The position numbers and the translations under genes were made by a program. Positions 7,613 to 15,493 of a stretch of DNA of 17,250 nt are shown here, piece after piece. The notes under the pieces are model-generated. The model did not search any database. It saw nothing but the letters and a program-made list of their open reading frames with translations, and was not told the origin of the DNA. Source of the DNA: Verrucomicrobiota bacterium (GTDB lineage Bacteria > Verrucomicrobiota > Verrucomicrobiia > Opitutales > Intestinicryptomonadaceae); NCBI GenBank assembly GCA_003343565.1, contig QALA01000030.1, positions 1 to 17,250 of the forward strand, given 5' to 3'. Position 1 is the stretch's first letter; every line of letters starts with the position of its first letter.

Positions 7613-8797
7613 CTATAAGCATTCCGCCTTGAAATCCGCGTCCATCTCGTCGGTGATTTTCTTTGCCTCGTCGACATCGCTTCCGCGCGCAAGCAGCACG
7701 GCCATTCTGCGGTGACCGCGAACGCAGGGCTTCGAGAATATTCGCAAGTCCGTATTCGGGCGCGAGAGGGTCTTGTCGAGATTCTTGTAAACAAGCATGT
7801 CGCTGTCGCCCTCCACGACGACCGCCTTGCTTGCGGACGGGCCGAACTGCTCTATGCGCGCAATCGGTATTCCCAAGAGCGCGCGGGCATGCAGCGCGAA
7901 CTGCGAAAGATTTTGGGAAATCATCGTGACCATGCCCGTGTCGTGGGGCCGCGGCGACACTTCGCTAAAGAGAACCTCCCCCCCCTTGACAAACATTTCC
8001 ACGCCGAAAATTCCGTATCCGCCGAGCGCGTCCGTTATGAGTTTGGCGTAGTTCTTTGCGCGTTCGAGAGCCTCCTCCCGCATCGGGTGGGGCTGCCAGC
8101 TGCGGCGGTAGTCTCCGTCGACTTGAACGTGCCCTATCGGGGCGCAGAAAGACGTTCCCCCGCTGTGCCGCACCGTAAGCAGGGTAATTTCGTAGTCGAA
8201 ATCCACAAAGCCCTCCACAATCACCCTTCCGCTTCCGGCGCGCCCGCCCGACTGCGAATATTCCCACGCGGCGGCGACGTCGGACTCCGACCTTACCACG
8301 CTCTGCCCGTGTCCGGAAGAGCTCATAATCGGCTTGACGACGCACGGCATTCCGATCTTTTTCACGGCCCGCCCAAACTCCTCCCGGTCGCCCGCGAACG
8401 CGTAAGGCGACGTTTTCATGCCGAGCTTTTCGGCCGCGAGCGTCCGTATGCCCTCGCGGTTCATGGTGAAGTTTACGGCCTCGGCGGTGGGCACCACGTT
8501 GAATCCGCGCCTTTGAAGTTCCAGAAGCTTTCCTGTGGCTATGGCCTCGACTTCCGGAATGATGTAGTCGGGCCTCTCCGCCAGCACAATCTCCTCAAGT
8601 TTTTCCGCGTCGAGCATGGATATTACGTAGGACCTGTCGGCCACCTGCATGGCGGGGGCGTTTTCGTATTTGTCGACGGCCGCCACCTCCGCGCCGAGGC
8701 GCTTAAGCTCTATGACGACCTCCCTGCCGAGCTCCCCGCTGCCCAAAATAAGAACCTTTGTGGCGTTGCTTTTAAATACCGTTCCAATGTTTGTCAT
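7613..8797 (-). CDS. purT: Formate-dependent GAR transformylase PurT
   Basis: PurT makes formylglycinamide ribonucleotide from glycinamide ribonucleotide, formate and ATP, the folate-free version of the third step of purine synthesis. The 394-residue product matches the usual length. It shows the N-terminal nucleotide-fold motif GSGELGRE (19-26), the ATP-grasp loop KPIMSSSGHGQS (155-166) and the metal/substrate site SEVSPRPHDTGMVT (278-291). That last motif separates PurT from the related PurK, which has RPHNSGH there. The ATG at 8797 has AAAGG seven bases upstream. It starts 27 nt after the acyltransferase-GT9 gene and is probably on the same transcript, though the two functions are unrelated. 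No other purine gene is in the window. Confidence 0.97.
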   Translation of the reverse strand: MTNIGTVFKSNATKVLILGSGELGREVVIELKRLGAEVAAVDKYENAPAMQVADRSYVISMLDAEKLEEIVLAERPDYIIPEVEAIATGKLLELQRRGFNVVPTAEAVNFTMNREGIRTLAAEKLGMKTSPYAFAGDREEFGRAVKKIGMPCVVKPIMSSSGHGQSVVRSESDVAAAWEYSQSGGRAGSGRVIVEGFVDFDYEITLLTVRHSGGTSFCAPIGHVQVDGDYRRSWQPHPMREEALERAKNYAKLITDALGGYGIFGVEMFVKGGEVLFSEVSPRPHDTGMVTMISQNLSQFALHARALLGIPIARIEQFGPSASKAVVVEGDSDMLVYKNLDKTLSRPNTDLRIFSKPCVRGHRRMAVLLARGSDVDEAKKITDEMDADFKAECL

Positions 8798-8824
8798 ATG
8801 TCAGCCTTTCAATAGTTGAAAAAT

Positions 8825-10207
8825 TCAGCTTTCGCGCATTCCGAAATATTTGAGCGCCCTGTTTGCCAAAGTCGATTCCCCGGATTTTTCCCCGTCCGCA
8901 TACGCGCAGGAAAAAAACCTGCGCCGCGCGCCGCTGCAAGAAGACACCCCAAGACGCATCGGCGCCCCGGTAATCCGCGCCTCCAAATCCGCCGCAAATC
9001 CGCTTTGAAAGCTTATGAGAATGTCCGGATAGCGCGGCCTGATTGAGGCGAAAAACTTCAGCCGCGAAATTCCGACACCGGCGCGCGCCGGAATTTCCAA
9101 AACGCAGTCGGCAACTCTTCTTTCGGCGAAGTCGCGCGCATAGCCGCCCTCGCACAGCAGCGTCACCTCCGCGTCCGGACGCGAGCGGCGCAAAGCCGGA
9201 ATTTCGGCCGCAAGCTCCTCCGCGCCCTTCCTGTCGGCCGGAGCGACAATAAATATTCTGTCCCTGCGCGGCATTTCCGGCAACCCCAAAAATTCCAGAG
9301 TCTTTTTCAAAATGCTGCGCCCGGCGGCAATGTTCAGGCAGTCGCGCGGATTGCGGTTGACATACCACCTCCTGTGCAGCCACAGCCAGTCGAATCTCGC
9401 GGTCTCGTCGCTCCTGATGCGGTTTTCGAGCCATGCGTTTGCGGCAATCGTCACTTCCTCCCTGTCGCGGTACGGCAGAAATTCGCCGTCGATGTACGAG
9501 CTCCAAAAGCCGGTGCGCCGCGCGTAGAACAGCGCGCAGTCGCAGCCCGTCCTCTCGACGAACAGCCCGGCCAGCTCCGACGACGAACATATACGCTCGA
9601 AAAACAGCGTCTTAACCCCGCTTCCGCCGGCGTTCTGGTCGAATAGAATCGCCACCGTTCCCCTGTTGTTGAGATAGTCCAAAGCGGAGGACAAACCCTT
9701 CTTGCGCGAGAGCAAATTTATTCCGAATCTCTCCCTGCTCTTTCTTATCCACTCCTCCATCGAAGGCGAGTCGAACGGCCGGTAAAATACGCCCGTTCTG
9801 GGAAACTTTCCGCCTACCAAAAGCGGAAACATCGTGATGGTTTCCATCATGCAAAAGTGCGGCACCATCAAAACCAGCGCGCGCGGATTGCGCACGATCT
9901 TGTCGAGCTCCTCCCAAACAATCGGACTGATTTTTATGCGCGACTTCAACCGTTCGTCCGACATGTACGGGCTTGCGAGCACAAACAGCGCCATCTCCAC
10001 CATTCTGCGCGCCGACTGCCGCGCTATTTTGTCTATTTGCGCGGAGTCCATATCCGGAAAGCAATGGCTGATATTGGAAAGCGCGACCCTGTTTCTTCCC
10101 GACGGGAACCCCCAAATGAGAGTGCCCGCCAACCAACACAGTCCGCGCACGGCGAACTCCGGGGACGCCGCCAAAACGCGCCCAAGAAATGTCAGCAGAT
10201 ATTTCAT
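8825..10207 (-). CDS. Lipid A-type acyltransferase with truncated GT9-like tail
   Basis: Residues 1 to about 290 of this 460-residue protein read as a LpxL/HtrB-type lysophospholipid/lipid A acyltransferase. An N-terminal hydrophobic stretch precedes the HX4E catalytic motif (His117-Glu122, in VPHFCMMET), FYRPFDSPSMEEW (141-153), ILFDQNAGGSG (187-197) and WLWLHRRW (274-281). Such enzymes add a secondary acyl chain to lipid A at the inner face of the inner membrane. Residues of about 315-425 resemble the N-terminal half of a GT9 heptosyltransferase: RIFIVAP, then PALRRSRPDAEVTLLC, PDILISFQSGFAADLEARIT and RLGV. The GT9 Gly-Asp at the start of the first helix reads Gly-Ala here, and the C-terminal sugar-nucleotide domain is absent. 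The tail is therefore probably not a working transferase. The ATG at 10207 has no clear Shine-Dalgarno; the frame is open to 10501 upstream but that part shows no family match. Confidence 0.88.
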   Translation of the reverse strand: MKYLLTFLGRVLAASPEFAVRGLCWLAGTLIWGFPSGRNRVALSNISHCFPDMDSAQIDKIARQSARRMVEMALFVLASPYMSDERLKSRIKISPIVWEELDKIVRNPRALVLMVPHFCMMETITMFPLLVGGKFPRTGVFYRPFDSPSMEEWIRKSRERFGINLLSRKKGLSSALDYLNNRGTVAILFDQNAGGSGVKTLFFERICSSSELAGLFVERTGCDCALFYARRTGFWSSYIDGEFLPYRDREEVTIAANAWLENRIRSDETARFDWLWLHRRWYVNRNPRDCLNIAAGRSILKKTLEFLGLPEMPRRDRIFIVAPADRKGAEELAAEIPALRRSRPDAEVTLLCEGGYARDFAERRVADCVLEIPARAGVGISRLKFFASIRPRYPDILISFQSGFAADLEARITGAPMRLGVSSCSGARRRFFSCAYADGEKSGESTLANRALKYFGMRES

Positions 10208-10229
10208 TGTAAAAGCAAAAAGGCGCAAA

Positions 10230-10258
10230 ACTTTAGCGCGCCCGGATAAAAATTGCAA
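10230..10258 (-). promoter_or_regulatory. Candidate promoter for acyltransferase-purT
   Basis: On the minus strand TTGCAA (10258-10253) and TAAAGT (10235-10230) are 17 bases apart, each matching four of six sigma-70 consensus positions. The implied transcript would start only about 15 nt before the ATG at 10207, which fits the lack of a Shine-Dalgarno sequence. The surrounding DNA is AT-rich. It is a pattern match without other support. Confidence 0.35.
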
Positions 10259-10279
10259 AAGTAAAAAACGCACTTTTGC
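10255..10279. repeat. Perfect 8-bp inverted repeat at the candidate promoter
   Basis: GCAAAAGT (10255-10262) and ACTTTTGC (10272-10279) are exact inverted repeats with a 9-nt spacer. The inner arm overlaps the candidate -35 box of the acyltransferase gene, as a repressor operator might. On the minus strand the second arm is followed by AATTTTT, so a weak terminator for any transcript entering from the trp side is an alternative reading. Confidence 0.5.
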
Positions 10280-10590
10280 CCAGAATAAAAAAAGCGGGAA
10301 AAAGCGTTCCGCGCGCACTCTGCATACACGGCGCAATGCGAATCCCGCAGTGCAGGAGGCGGGCGCGTCTCGCGGAGATTCCGGCGGCGGCCTTTTCGCC
10401 CACAAATTCCGCCGATAAATTTCGTCTATGCCCGCGCCTTTTGTCAATCCGAACGCGGCCTTCAACCCGGCGCGAACGTTTACCGGCAACCCCCGCAGCA
10501 AACCCCGGCATTGATTTCCAAAAAAAATACGCCGGCGGAAAAATTTGTTATAAAAACACGCAAGAAGCAGGTTTTCCCAAGTTCCGCTTT
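10280..10590. other. Intergenic stretch with no supported gene
   Basis: The acyltransferase frame stays open through here to 10501, and a 92-residue minus frame starts with ATG at 10511, but neither shows a family motif. The sequence is GC-rich in the middle (about 10310-10500) and AT-rich at both ends. A TATAAC box on the minus strand near 10550 has no -35 partner at a normal distance. I see no RNA gene here. Confidence 0.4.
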
Positions 10591-10824
10591 TTAACCTCCC
10601 TCCTCCCTAAACCCAACGTTGAACCGCTTGGGGAATAATTCGTGATAAGCCGCACGAGTGGATTTTTTATCGATAATATCCGCCTGTGCGTCGAACATCG
10701 CAAACTTGTCTTCCGGCGCGGACATGCCGACATCTTCGGGCGTTAGCGCGTCCGCAAACTCAGCTAGGGCCGGTTTGACTGCAAAGGGTACAGCGCATTC
10801 CGAGAACTTGGGACGCCGGCGCAC
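10591..10824 (-). pseudogene. Unidentified coding-like fragment
   Basis: The minus strand is open from a stop at 10828-10830 to the TAA at 10591-10593. The product is at most 77-78 residues, with only a GTG at 10824 near its head and no ribosome binding site. It reads like a genuine globular protein piece rather than a shadow frame: mixed acidic, basic and aromatic residues in EFADALTPEDVGMSAPEDKF and DIIDKKSTRAAYHELFPKRF, with few Arg and no low-complexity runs. I do not recognise the family. The missing start and sudden left end suggest the C-terminal remnant of a longer gene, but a small intact gene cannot be ruled out. It lies between the trp operon terminator and the acyltransferase gene. 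Confidence 0.35.
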
Positions 10825-10903
10825 ATTTTATCCATGCCGATTTTTTGCCGTTTAGCCCCCCTGAAAGCTTCGCTTCCGCATAGCCGGAATAGGAATGCGG
10901 ACT

Positions 10904-10939
10904 AAAACGCCGCCGCGCGCTCCCGGCGGGAACGGCGGC
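10904..10939 (-). terminator. Probable trp operon terminator
   Basis: GCCGCCG (10909-10915) and CGGCGGC (10933-10939) form a seven-pair all-GC stem. Its loop contains a smaller CCC/GGG hairpin (10922-10930). On the minus strand the stem is followed by GC-side pairing and then TTTT (10907-10904). It lies about 90 nt beyond the trpA stop. The T run is short, so efficiency is uncertain. A second inverted repeat, CCGCAT/ATGCGG (10876-10900), follows at once. Confidence 0.5.
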
Positions 10940-11028
10940 CGCGAAATCTCCGCGCGCAAACCAGTCCGCCAAACCCGATGCCGGAAGGCCTGCGCGAACG
11001 CGTCAAGAGCGATTGCCTACCCGAAAGC

Positions 11029-11832
11029 TCAACGCCGCACGGCCGAAGCAAAGGACGATATGAAGTCGCCGGCCGCCTCAAGCGCCGCGGCCTCGCCCGA
11101 AGCAAGGCGGACGGAATGCACGAGCCCGACAAACGCGCTTCCCACCACGACCGCATCTGCGGAAGCCGCGGCCGCGCGCGCCATTTCCGGCGTGGAAATG
11201 CCGAAGCCCGCCGCGACCGGAAGGCGCGATGCCGCCCTCACTTCCGCCAGCCGCTTTGCAAAGCTTTCCGGAAGCGCGCTTCTTGCGCCGGTCACGCCGG
11301 CGACGGTCACGTAATAGAGAAATCCGCTTCCGCTGTCGGATATTTTTGAAACGCGGTCTATCGGCGTTGTTGCGGAAGCCAACGGAATGAAATCCAAACC
11401 GCATTTCGCCGCGGGAATCCCGACCTCGCGGCTCTCCTCAAGCGGCGCGTCCACGACCAGCCACGCGTCTATGCCCGACTCTGCCGAAAGTTCCGCCGCC
11501 CTCTCTATCCCGAATTTAAAGAGGGGGTTTAAATACGAAAAGAGCACGAACTTCCTATCGACCCCCGCCGAGCGCAGCCTCGCCGTCATGTCAAAAATCT
11601 TCGGCAGATTGGCCCCGCCGGCCAACGCCCTGTTCGAGGCGGCCTGTATGACCGGTCCGTCCGCCATAGGATCGGAAAACGGAACGCCGAGTTCGATTAT
11701 ATCGGCCCCGCTCTCGCACGCCTTCGCAATCAGCCTTTCAGTGAAGTCCATATCCGGATCTCCGCACTCGATGAACGGCGCCAATGCCGCGCGGTTCATA
11801 TCCCGCAGGCGCTCAAACAAATTTCCAATCAT
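11029..11832 (-). CDS. trpA: Tryptophan synthase alpha chain
   Basis: TrpA splits indole-3-glycerol phosphate into indole and glyceraldehyde 3-phosphate and passes the indole to TrpB through the tunnel of the alpha2-beta2 complex. The 267-residue TIM barrel shows GDPDMDFTERLI near the start and IELGVPFSDPMADGPVIQAA, with the two catalytic acids Glu47 and Asp58. Later it has YLNPLFKFGIE, the SGSGFLYYVTVAGVTGAR loop and GFGIS for phosphate binding. The ATG at 11832 has GAGG six bases upstream, inside the end of trpB. It begins 3 nt after the trpB stop, so the two are probably translationally coupled. It is the last gene of the trp operon. Confidence 0.98.
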   Translation of the reverse strand: MIGNLFERLRDMNRAALAPFIECGDPDMDFTERLIAKACESGADIIELGVPFSDPMADGPVIQAASNRALAGGANLPKIFDMTARLRSAGVDRKFVLFSYLNPLFKFGIERAAELSAESGIDAWLVVDAPLEESREVGIPAAKCGLDFIPLASATTPIDRVSKISDSGSGFLYYVTVAGVTGARSALPESFAKRLAEVRAASRLPVAAGFGISTPEMARAAAASADAVVVGSAFVGLVHSVRLASGEAAALEAAGDFISSFASAVRR

Positions 11833-11835
11833 AAA

Positions 11836-13047
11836 TTACCTCGCCTTCCCAAATAGAGTTTTCATATGCGCGCCCACGGTGTCCATGTCCTTGTCGCCGC
11901 GGCCCGAAAGGCAGACTAAAATTATGTCGTCGCGGCCGAGTTTCGACGCATTGCGCATGGCCAGCGCCAGCGCGTGCGACGACTCCAACGCCGGAATTAT
12001 CCCCTCCAAGCGGCACAGCCTCACGAACGCCTCCAGAGCCTCCGAATCCGTTATCGGCACGTACTGCGCCCTTCCCGAATCCCGCAGCCACGCGTGTTCC
12101 GGCCCGACGCCCGGATAGTCCAAGCCGGCGGATACCGAGTGGGTGTTGAGAATCTGGCCAAATTCGTCCTGCAACAAATAAGTCTTGTTCCCGTGCAATA
12201 CGCCGACCGACCCGCCGTTGAGGCTCGCCGCATGGCGCCCGGTCTCCACGCCCTCTCCCGCGGCCTCCGCGCCGAACAGTGCGACCGACGAATCCCCTAT
12301 GAACGGCGCAAAAAATCCTATGGCGTTGCTGCCGCCGCCCACGCACGCTACGACCTGCGCGGGCTTTCTTTCGGCCGCCTCCTCAATCTGCGCCTTCGCC
12401 TCGCGCCCGATTATCGACTGAAAATGCTTCACCATCGTCGGATACGGGTGGGGGCCCGCGGCGGTTCCTATGACGTAAAACGTGTCCTCGACATTCGCAA
12501 CCCAATATCGCAAAGCTTCGTTCATCGCGTCCTTCAAAGTCGCCTCGCAGCCCTCGACTTCGACCGATACAAGTTCCGCGCCGAGCATATTCATGCGCGC
12601 CGCATTCTGCGCCTGCCTGCGCACGTCCTCGGCGCCCATAAAGACCTTGCACTCCATGCCGAACAGAGCCGCGACGGTCGCCGTCGCCACGCCGTGCATT
12701 CCCGCTCCGGTTTCGGCGATGAGCTTTCTCTTGCCCATTCTGCGCGCGAGCAGCGCCTGCCCGACCGTGTTGTTTATCTTGTGCGCCCCCGTGTGGTTGA
12801 GGTCCTCGCGCTTCAGGTAAATCTGCGCCCCGCCGCAATAGTCCGACAGGCGTTTGGCGTGGTACAGCGGAGAGGGGCGCCCGACGTAGTTTTTAAGAAT
12901 TTCGCCGAACTCCCTCTCAAAGGCGGGATCATTCGCGGCCGAAAGAAACGTGTCCTCCAACTCCTTCAGCGCGGGCATTAGCGTTTCGGCGACGTACATT
13001 CCCCCGAATTGTCCGAACTTTCCGTCGCTTTTGAATGTTGCGTTCAT
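11836..13047 (-). CDS. trpB: Tryptophan synthase beta chain
   Basis: TrpB condenses indole with serine, using pyridoxal phosphate, to give tryptophan. The 403-residue product has KREDLNHTGAHKINN with the PLP lysine Lys90, the catalytic glutamate in AETGAG (Glu112) and the PLP-phosphate loop GGGSNA (237-242). The start is best placed at the ATG at 13047 (MNATFKSDGKFGQFGG). It overlaps the trpF stop as ATGA and has AGGAG seven bases upstream. The in-frame ATG at 13053 is only one base from that AGGAG, too close to be used well. The canonical TrpB1 length and motifs, with trpA next to it, indicate the usual synthase partner rather than the stand-alone TrpB2 type. Confidence 0.98.
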   Translation of the reverse strand: MNATFKSDGKFGQFGGMYVAETLMPALKELEDTFLSAANDPAFEREFGEILKNYVGRPSPLYHAKRLSDYCGGAQIYLKREDLNHTGAHKINNTVGQALLARRMGKRKLIAETGAGMHGVATATVAALFGMECKVFMGAEDVRRQAQNAARMNMLGAELVSVEVEGCEATLKDAMNEALRYWVANVEDTFYVIGTAAGPHPYPTMVKHFQSIIGREAKAQIEEAAERKPAQVVACVGGGSNAIGFFAPFIGDSSVALFGAEAAGEGVETGRHAASLNGGSVGVLHGNKTYLLQDEFGQILNTHSVSAGLDYPGVGPEHAWLRDSGRAQYVPITDSEALEAFVRLCRLEGIIPALESSHALALAMRNASKLGRDDIILVCLSGRGDKDMDTVGAHMKTLFGKAR

Positions 13048-13682
13048 TTGCATTCTCCTATGATACTTAAAATTTTTTCGATTTTCTTGAGGTCCTTTTT
13101 GCGCGGGGACATTTCAACCGCGCTGTTGGCGTCCAGACAAAACGGCGACACCTCCGCCAGCGCGCGCGCGGCGTTTTCGTCCGATATGCCTCCGGCCAAA
13201 GCGGTCGGGCGCAGCCGCGCAAGCTTCGCGGCCCGCGTCCAATCGGAGACCAGCCCCGTTCCCCCCGGCGAATTTCCCGAACGCGAATCCGCCAAGATGA
13301 CGTCCGCCGGAAACTCCAACGCCGCCTCAAACTCCTCCGGAGAATCCAGCCAAACCGCCCTCCAGACTTCCGCCGCACACGACCGCCCGACTTCGCGGGC
13401 GAAGTCGCCGTCCTGACCGCCGTGAAGCTGAACCGCGTCGAGCCGGAATTCCCGAACCGCCCGCAGAATTTCCGAAACGCCGGAATCCGTAAAGACCCCG
13501 ACCCTCCGCGCCCGCGCGCCGGACGACTCCAGCGCCTCGCAAATTGCCGCAGCCTCCGCGCGCGACACATGCCTCGGACTCTTCCGCGCAAAAATCATGC
13601 CGACGTAGTCCGCCCCCATGCGCGCGATTTCCGCCGCATCGCCCGGCTCGCACACTCCGCAAATTTTCAGGCGCGCCCTCAT
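13044..13682 (-). CDS. trpF: Phosphoribosylanthranilate isomerase
   Basis: TrpF carries out the Amadori rearrangement of phosphoribosylanthranilate to CdRP, the step before TrpC. The 212-residue single-domain TIM barrel has KICG with the catalytic Cys8, VGVFTD (61-66), LDAVQLHGGQ (81-90), the catalytic Asp132 in ADSRSGNSPGGTG and the phosphate loop ALAGGIS. Near the end LDANSAVE stands where the family usually has DVNSGVE, a mild change. The ATG at 13682 overlaps the trpC stop by four bases, and its own TGA overlaps the trpB start. The gene is separate here, unlike the trpC-trpF fusion of enteric bacteria. Confidence 0.97.
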   Translation of the reverse strand: MRARLKICGVCEPGDAAEIARMGADYVGMIFARKSPRHVSRAEAAAICEALESSGARARRVGVFTDSGVSEILRAVREFRLDAVQLHGGQDGDFAREVGRSCAAEVWRAVWLDSPEEFEAALEFPADVILADSRSGNSPGGTGLVSDWTRAAKLARLRPTALAGGISDENAARALAEVSPFCLDANSAVEMSPRKKDLKKIEKILSIIGECK

Positions 13683-14470
13683 CTACCCAAAATCTCCGCA
13701 AGCTTTTTTCCCGGATTTGGGGCGCGCATGAGCGCAGTTCCAATGAGCGCGGCGTGGGCGCCTGCGTCCCCCGCGCGCAAAAGGGTCTCGGAGTCGGCTA
13801 TCGCGCTCTCGGCGACGCGCACTATCCCGTCGGGAATCTCGCGCAGAAGCCGCTCGGAAACCGAAAAGTCGGTGTGAAAACTCTTCAAGTCCCTGCAATT
13901 CACCCCCACGATGTCGGCGCCATTTTCAAGCAGCATGGCGATTTCGAACTCGTCGTGCGCCTCCGCCAGAACGTCGAGCCCAAGCGATTTGGCAAACTTG
14001 CAAAGCCGCGCAAACGCCCCGGCGTCCAGCATGGCCGCTATCAGCAGAACCGCCGACGCCCCGAAAGCCGCGGCCTCGCAAATCTGATATTCGCAATATA
14101 TAAAGTCCTTGCGCAAAAGCGGAATTTTCACCGCACCCGCGGCCGCCGAAAGGTTGTCCAGAGAGCCGAGAAAGTAGTTCCTCTCCGTCAGCGCCGACAG
14201 CGCGGACGCCCCCGCCGACTCAAGCTCGCGCGCAAGAATGCGCGCGTCGAAATCCGCCCTGATCAGCCCCGCCGACGGCGACGCCTTCTTGAGTTCCGCA
14301 ATCACTGCGGGAAATTTCCCGCCGCCCAAAAGCGCGTCCTTAAACGACGCCCTCGGCGCGCGGGCTCGCGCGCGGCCCAACATGGCCTCAAAGTTTGCAT
14401 CGCTCATAGAGGGGCGCAGATCCTCCAGGGAGCGCGCGCATATTTCGTCCAATATCGATTTGCCGCTCAT
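13679..14470 (-). CDS. trpC: Indole-3-glycerol phosphate synthase
   Basis: TrpC closes the ring of CdRP to form indole-3-glycerol phosphate with loss of CO2 and water. The 263-residue barrel keeps the catalytic set: Glu59, Lys61 and Ser64 in AELKKASPSAG, Lys121 in LLRKDF, Glu170 in LAEAHDE, Asn191 in GVNCRDL and Glu221-Ser222 in VAESAI. The last two loops differ slightly from the common GINNR(D/N)L and VSESGI forms, though the catalytic residues stay. The ATG at 14470 overlaps the trpD stop as ATGA and has no Shine-Dalgarno, so translation probably depends on coupling to trpD. Confidence 0.97.
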   Translation of the reverse strand: MSGKSILDEICARSLEDLRPSMSDANFEAMLGRARARAPRASFKDALLGGGKFPAVIAELKKASPSAGLIRADFDARILARELESAGASALSALTERNYFLGSLDNLSAAAGAVKIPLLRKDFIYCEYQICEAAAFGASAVLLIAAMLDAGAFARLCKFAKSLGLDVLAEAHDEFEIAMLLENGADIVGVNCRDLKSFHTDFSVSERLLREIPDGIVRVAESAIADSETLLRAGDAGAHAALIGTALMRAPNPGKKLAEILGR

Positions 14471-15492
14471 TGTTTTGAAAATTCAATCAATGTTTGAAGT
14501 TTGTCCATCGCGGCGCCGGAAGCTATCGAACGGCTTGCCATCTCAACGCCTTCGGAGAAGTCGCCGCACTTGTCCGCAGCCAATATCGCCGCGGCGGAGT
14601 TCAGCAGACAAATGTCCGCCGCCGCACCCGATATGCGCCCGGAGAGCACGCCCAGCATTATGTCGGCGTTCTCCCGCGGGCCGCCGCCCTTGAGCTCCGA
14701 CATCTTCCCAAGCCTTCCCATGTACATTTCCGGAGAAAACTCGCGCGTCTTAACGCTGCCATTTCTCAGTTCGCTAATCCGGCTCGGCGCGCAGGCGCTT
14801 ATTTCGTCCATGCCGTCCGAACCGTGGACGACGAACGCCCGACGGCAGCCCAATTCGCGCAGGCAGAGCGCCATGATTTCGGTGTAGGCCGCATCGAAAA
14901 CCCCGACCACCTGCCCCGCGGCCCCGGCGGGATTGACGAGCGGGCCGAGTATGTTGAAGACGGTCCTGAAGCCCAATTTTCTTCGCACGGGCGCGGCATG
15001 GCGCATTCCGGGGTGCATCTTCGGGGCGAACAAAAACGCGATGCCGTGCGTCTGAAGGCAGTGCTCCATGACCGCGGGGTGAACGTCGAGATTGAATCCC
15101 AATTCCGCGAGAACGTCGCCCGATCCGCACTTGCCGGTAGCCGCGCGGTTGCCGTGCTTGGCCACCGCAACCCCCGCGCCGGCGGCTATGAACGCGCACG
15201 TGGTGGATATGTTGAAGGTGTCCAGACCGTCGCCCCCGGTTCCGCAGGTGTCTATCGGCGAGCGCGCCCCGGCGTCGATGAACGACGCGCACGCGCGCAT
15301 GGCCTGCGCCGCGCCGACAATCTCGTCCACGGTTTCGCCCTTCATTTTTAGCGCGGTCAAAAACGCCGCCAAAATATCGGGCTGCGCGCCGCCGTCCATG
15401 ATCCGGCCGAACGCCTCGCGGCTTTCCGAGCGGCTCAAGTTTCGCCCCGACACAACCTTGGCCAAAGCTTCCCCCAAAGCGTCCGCAGCCAT
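14467..15492 (-). CDS. trpD: Anthranilate phosphoribosyltransferase
   Basis: TrpD transfers the phosphoribosyl group of PRPP to anthranilate. The 341-residue product has the PRPP-binding DTCGTGGDG (81-89) and NIST (94-97), KHGNR (112-116) with GSGDVLAELG after it, and HPGMRHAAPVRRKLGFRT leading into FNILGPLVNP. The start at the ATG 15492 (MAADALGEALAKV) has GGAGG nine bases upstream and follows the trpG stop by one base. The open frame extends 15 codons further but would overlap trpG. The protein is a free enzyme, not fused to TrpG as in E. coli. Confidence 0.98.
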   Translation of the reverse strand: MAADALGEALAKVVSGRNLSRSESREAFGRIMDGGAQPDILAAFLTALKMKGETVDEIVGAAQAMRACASFIDAGARSPIDTCGTGGDGLDTFNISTTCAFIAAGAGVAVAKHGNRAATGKCGSGDVLAELGFNLDVHPAVMEHCLQTHGIAFLFAPKMHPGMRHAAPVRRKLGFRTVFNILGPLVNPAGAAGQVVGVFDAAYTEIMALCLRELGCRRAFVVHGSDGMDEISACAPSRISELRNGSVKTREFSPEMYMGRLGKMSELKGGGPRENADIMLGVLSGRISGAAADICLLNSAAAILAADKCGDFSEGVEMASRSIASGAAMDKLQTLIEFSKQ

Positions 15493-15493
15493 A

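Noticed and set aside
7712..8815. 367-residue plus-strand frame opposite purT
   Set aside because: It is the mirror of a fully conserved purT and shows no protein family signature.
10208..10501. N-terminal extension of the acyltransferase to a TTG at 10501
   Set aside because: The frame is open but the added 98 residues show no family similarity; acyltransferases of this type start shortly before the hydrophobic stretch that begins at the ATG 10207.
10233..10511. 92-residue minus-strand frame starting MPGFAAGVAGKR
   Set aside because: Arg-rich with no recognised domain, overlaps the candidate promoter, and resembles a shadow frame; only a weak GGA precedes its ATG.
10876..10900. CCGCAT/ATGCGG inverted repeat as a second terminator
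   Set aside because: It is a six-pair stem with a 13-nt loop and no T run on either side, so I note it only as an inverted repeat next to the trp terminator.
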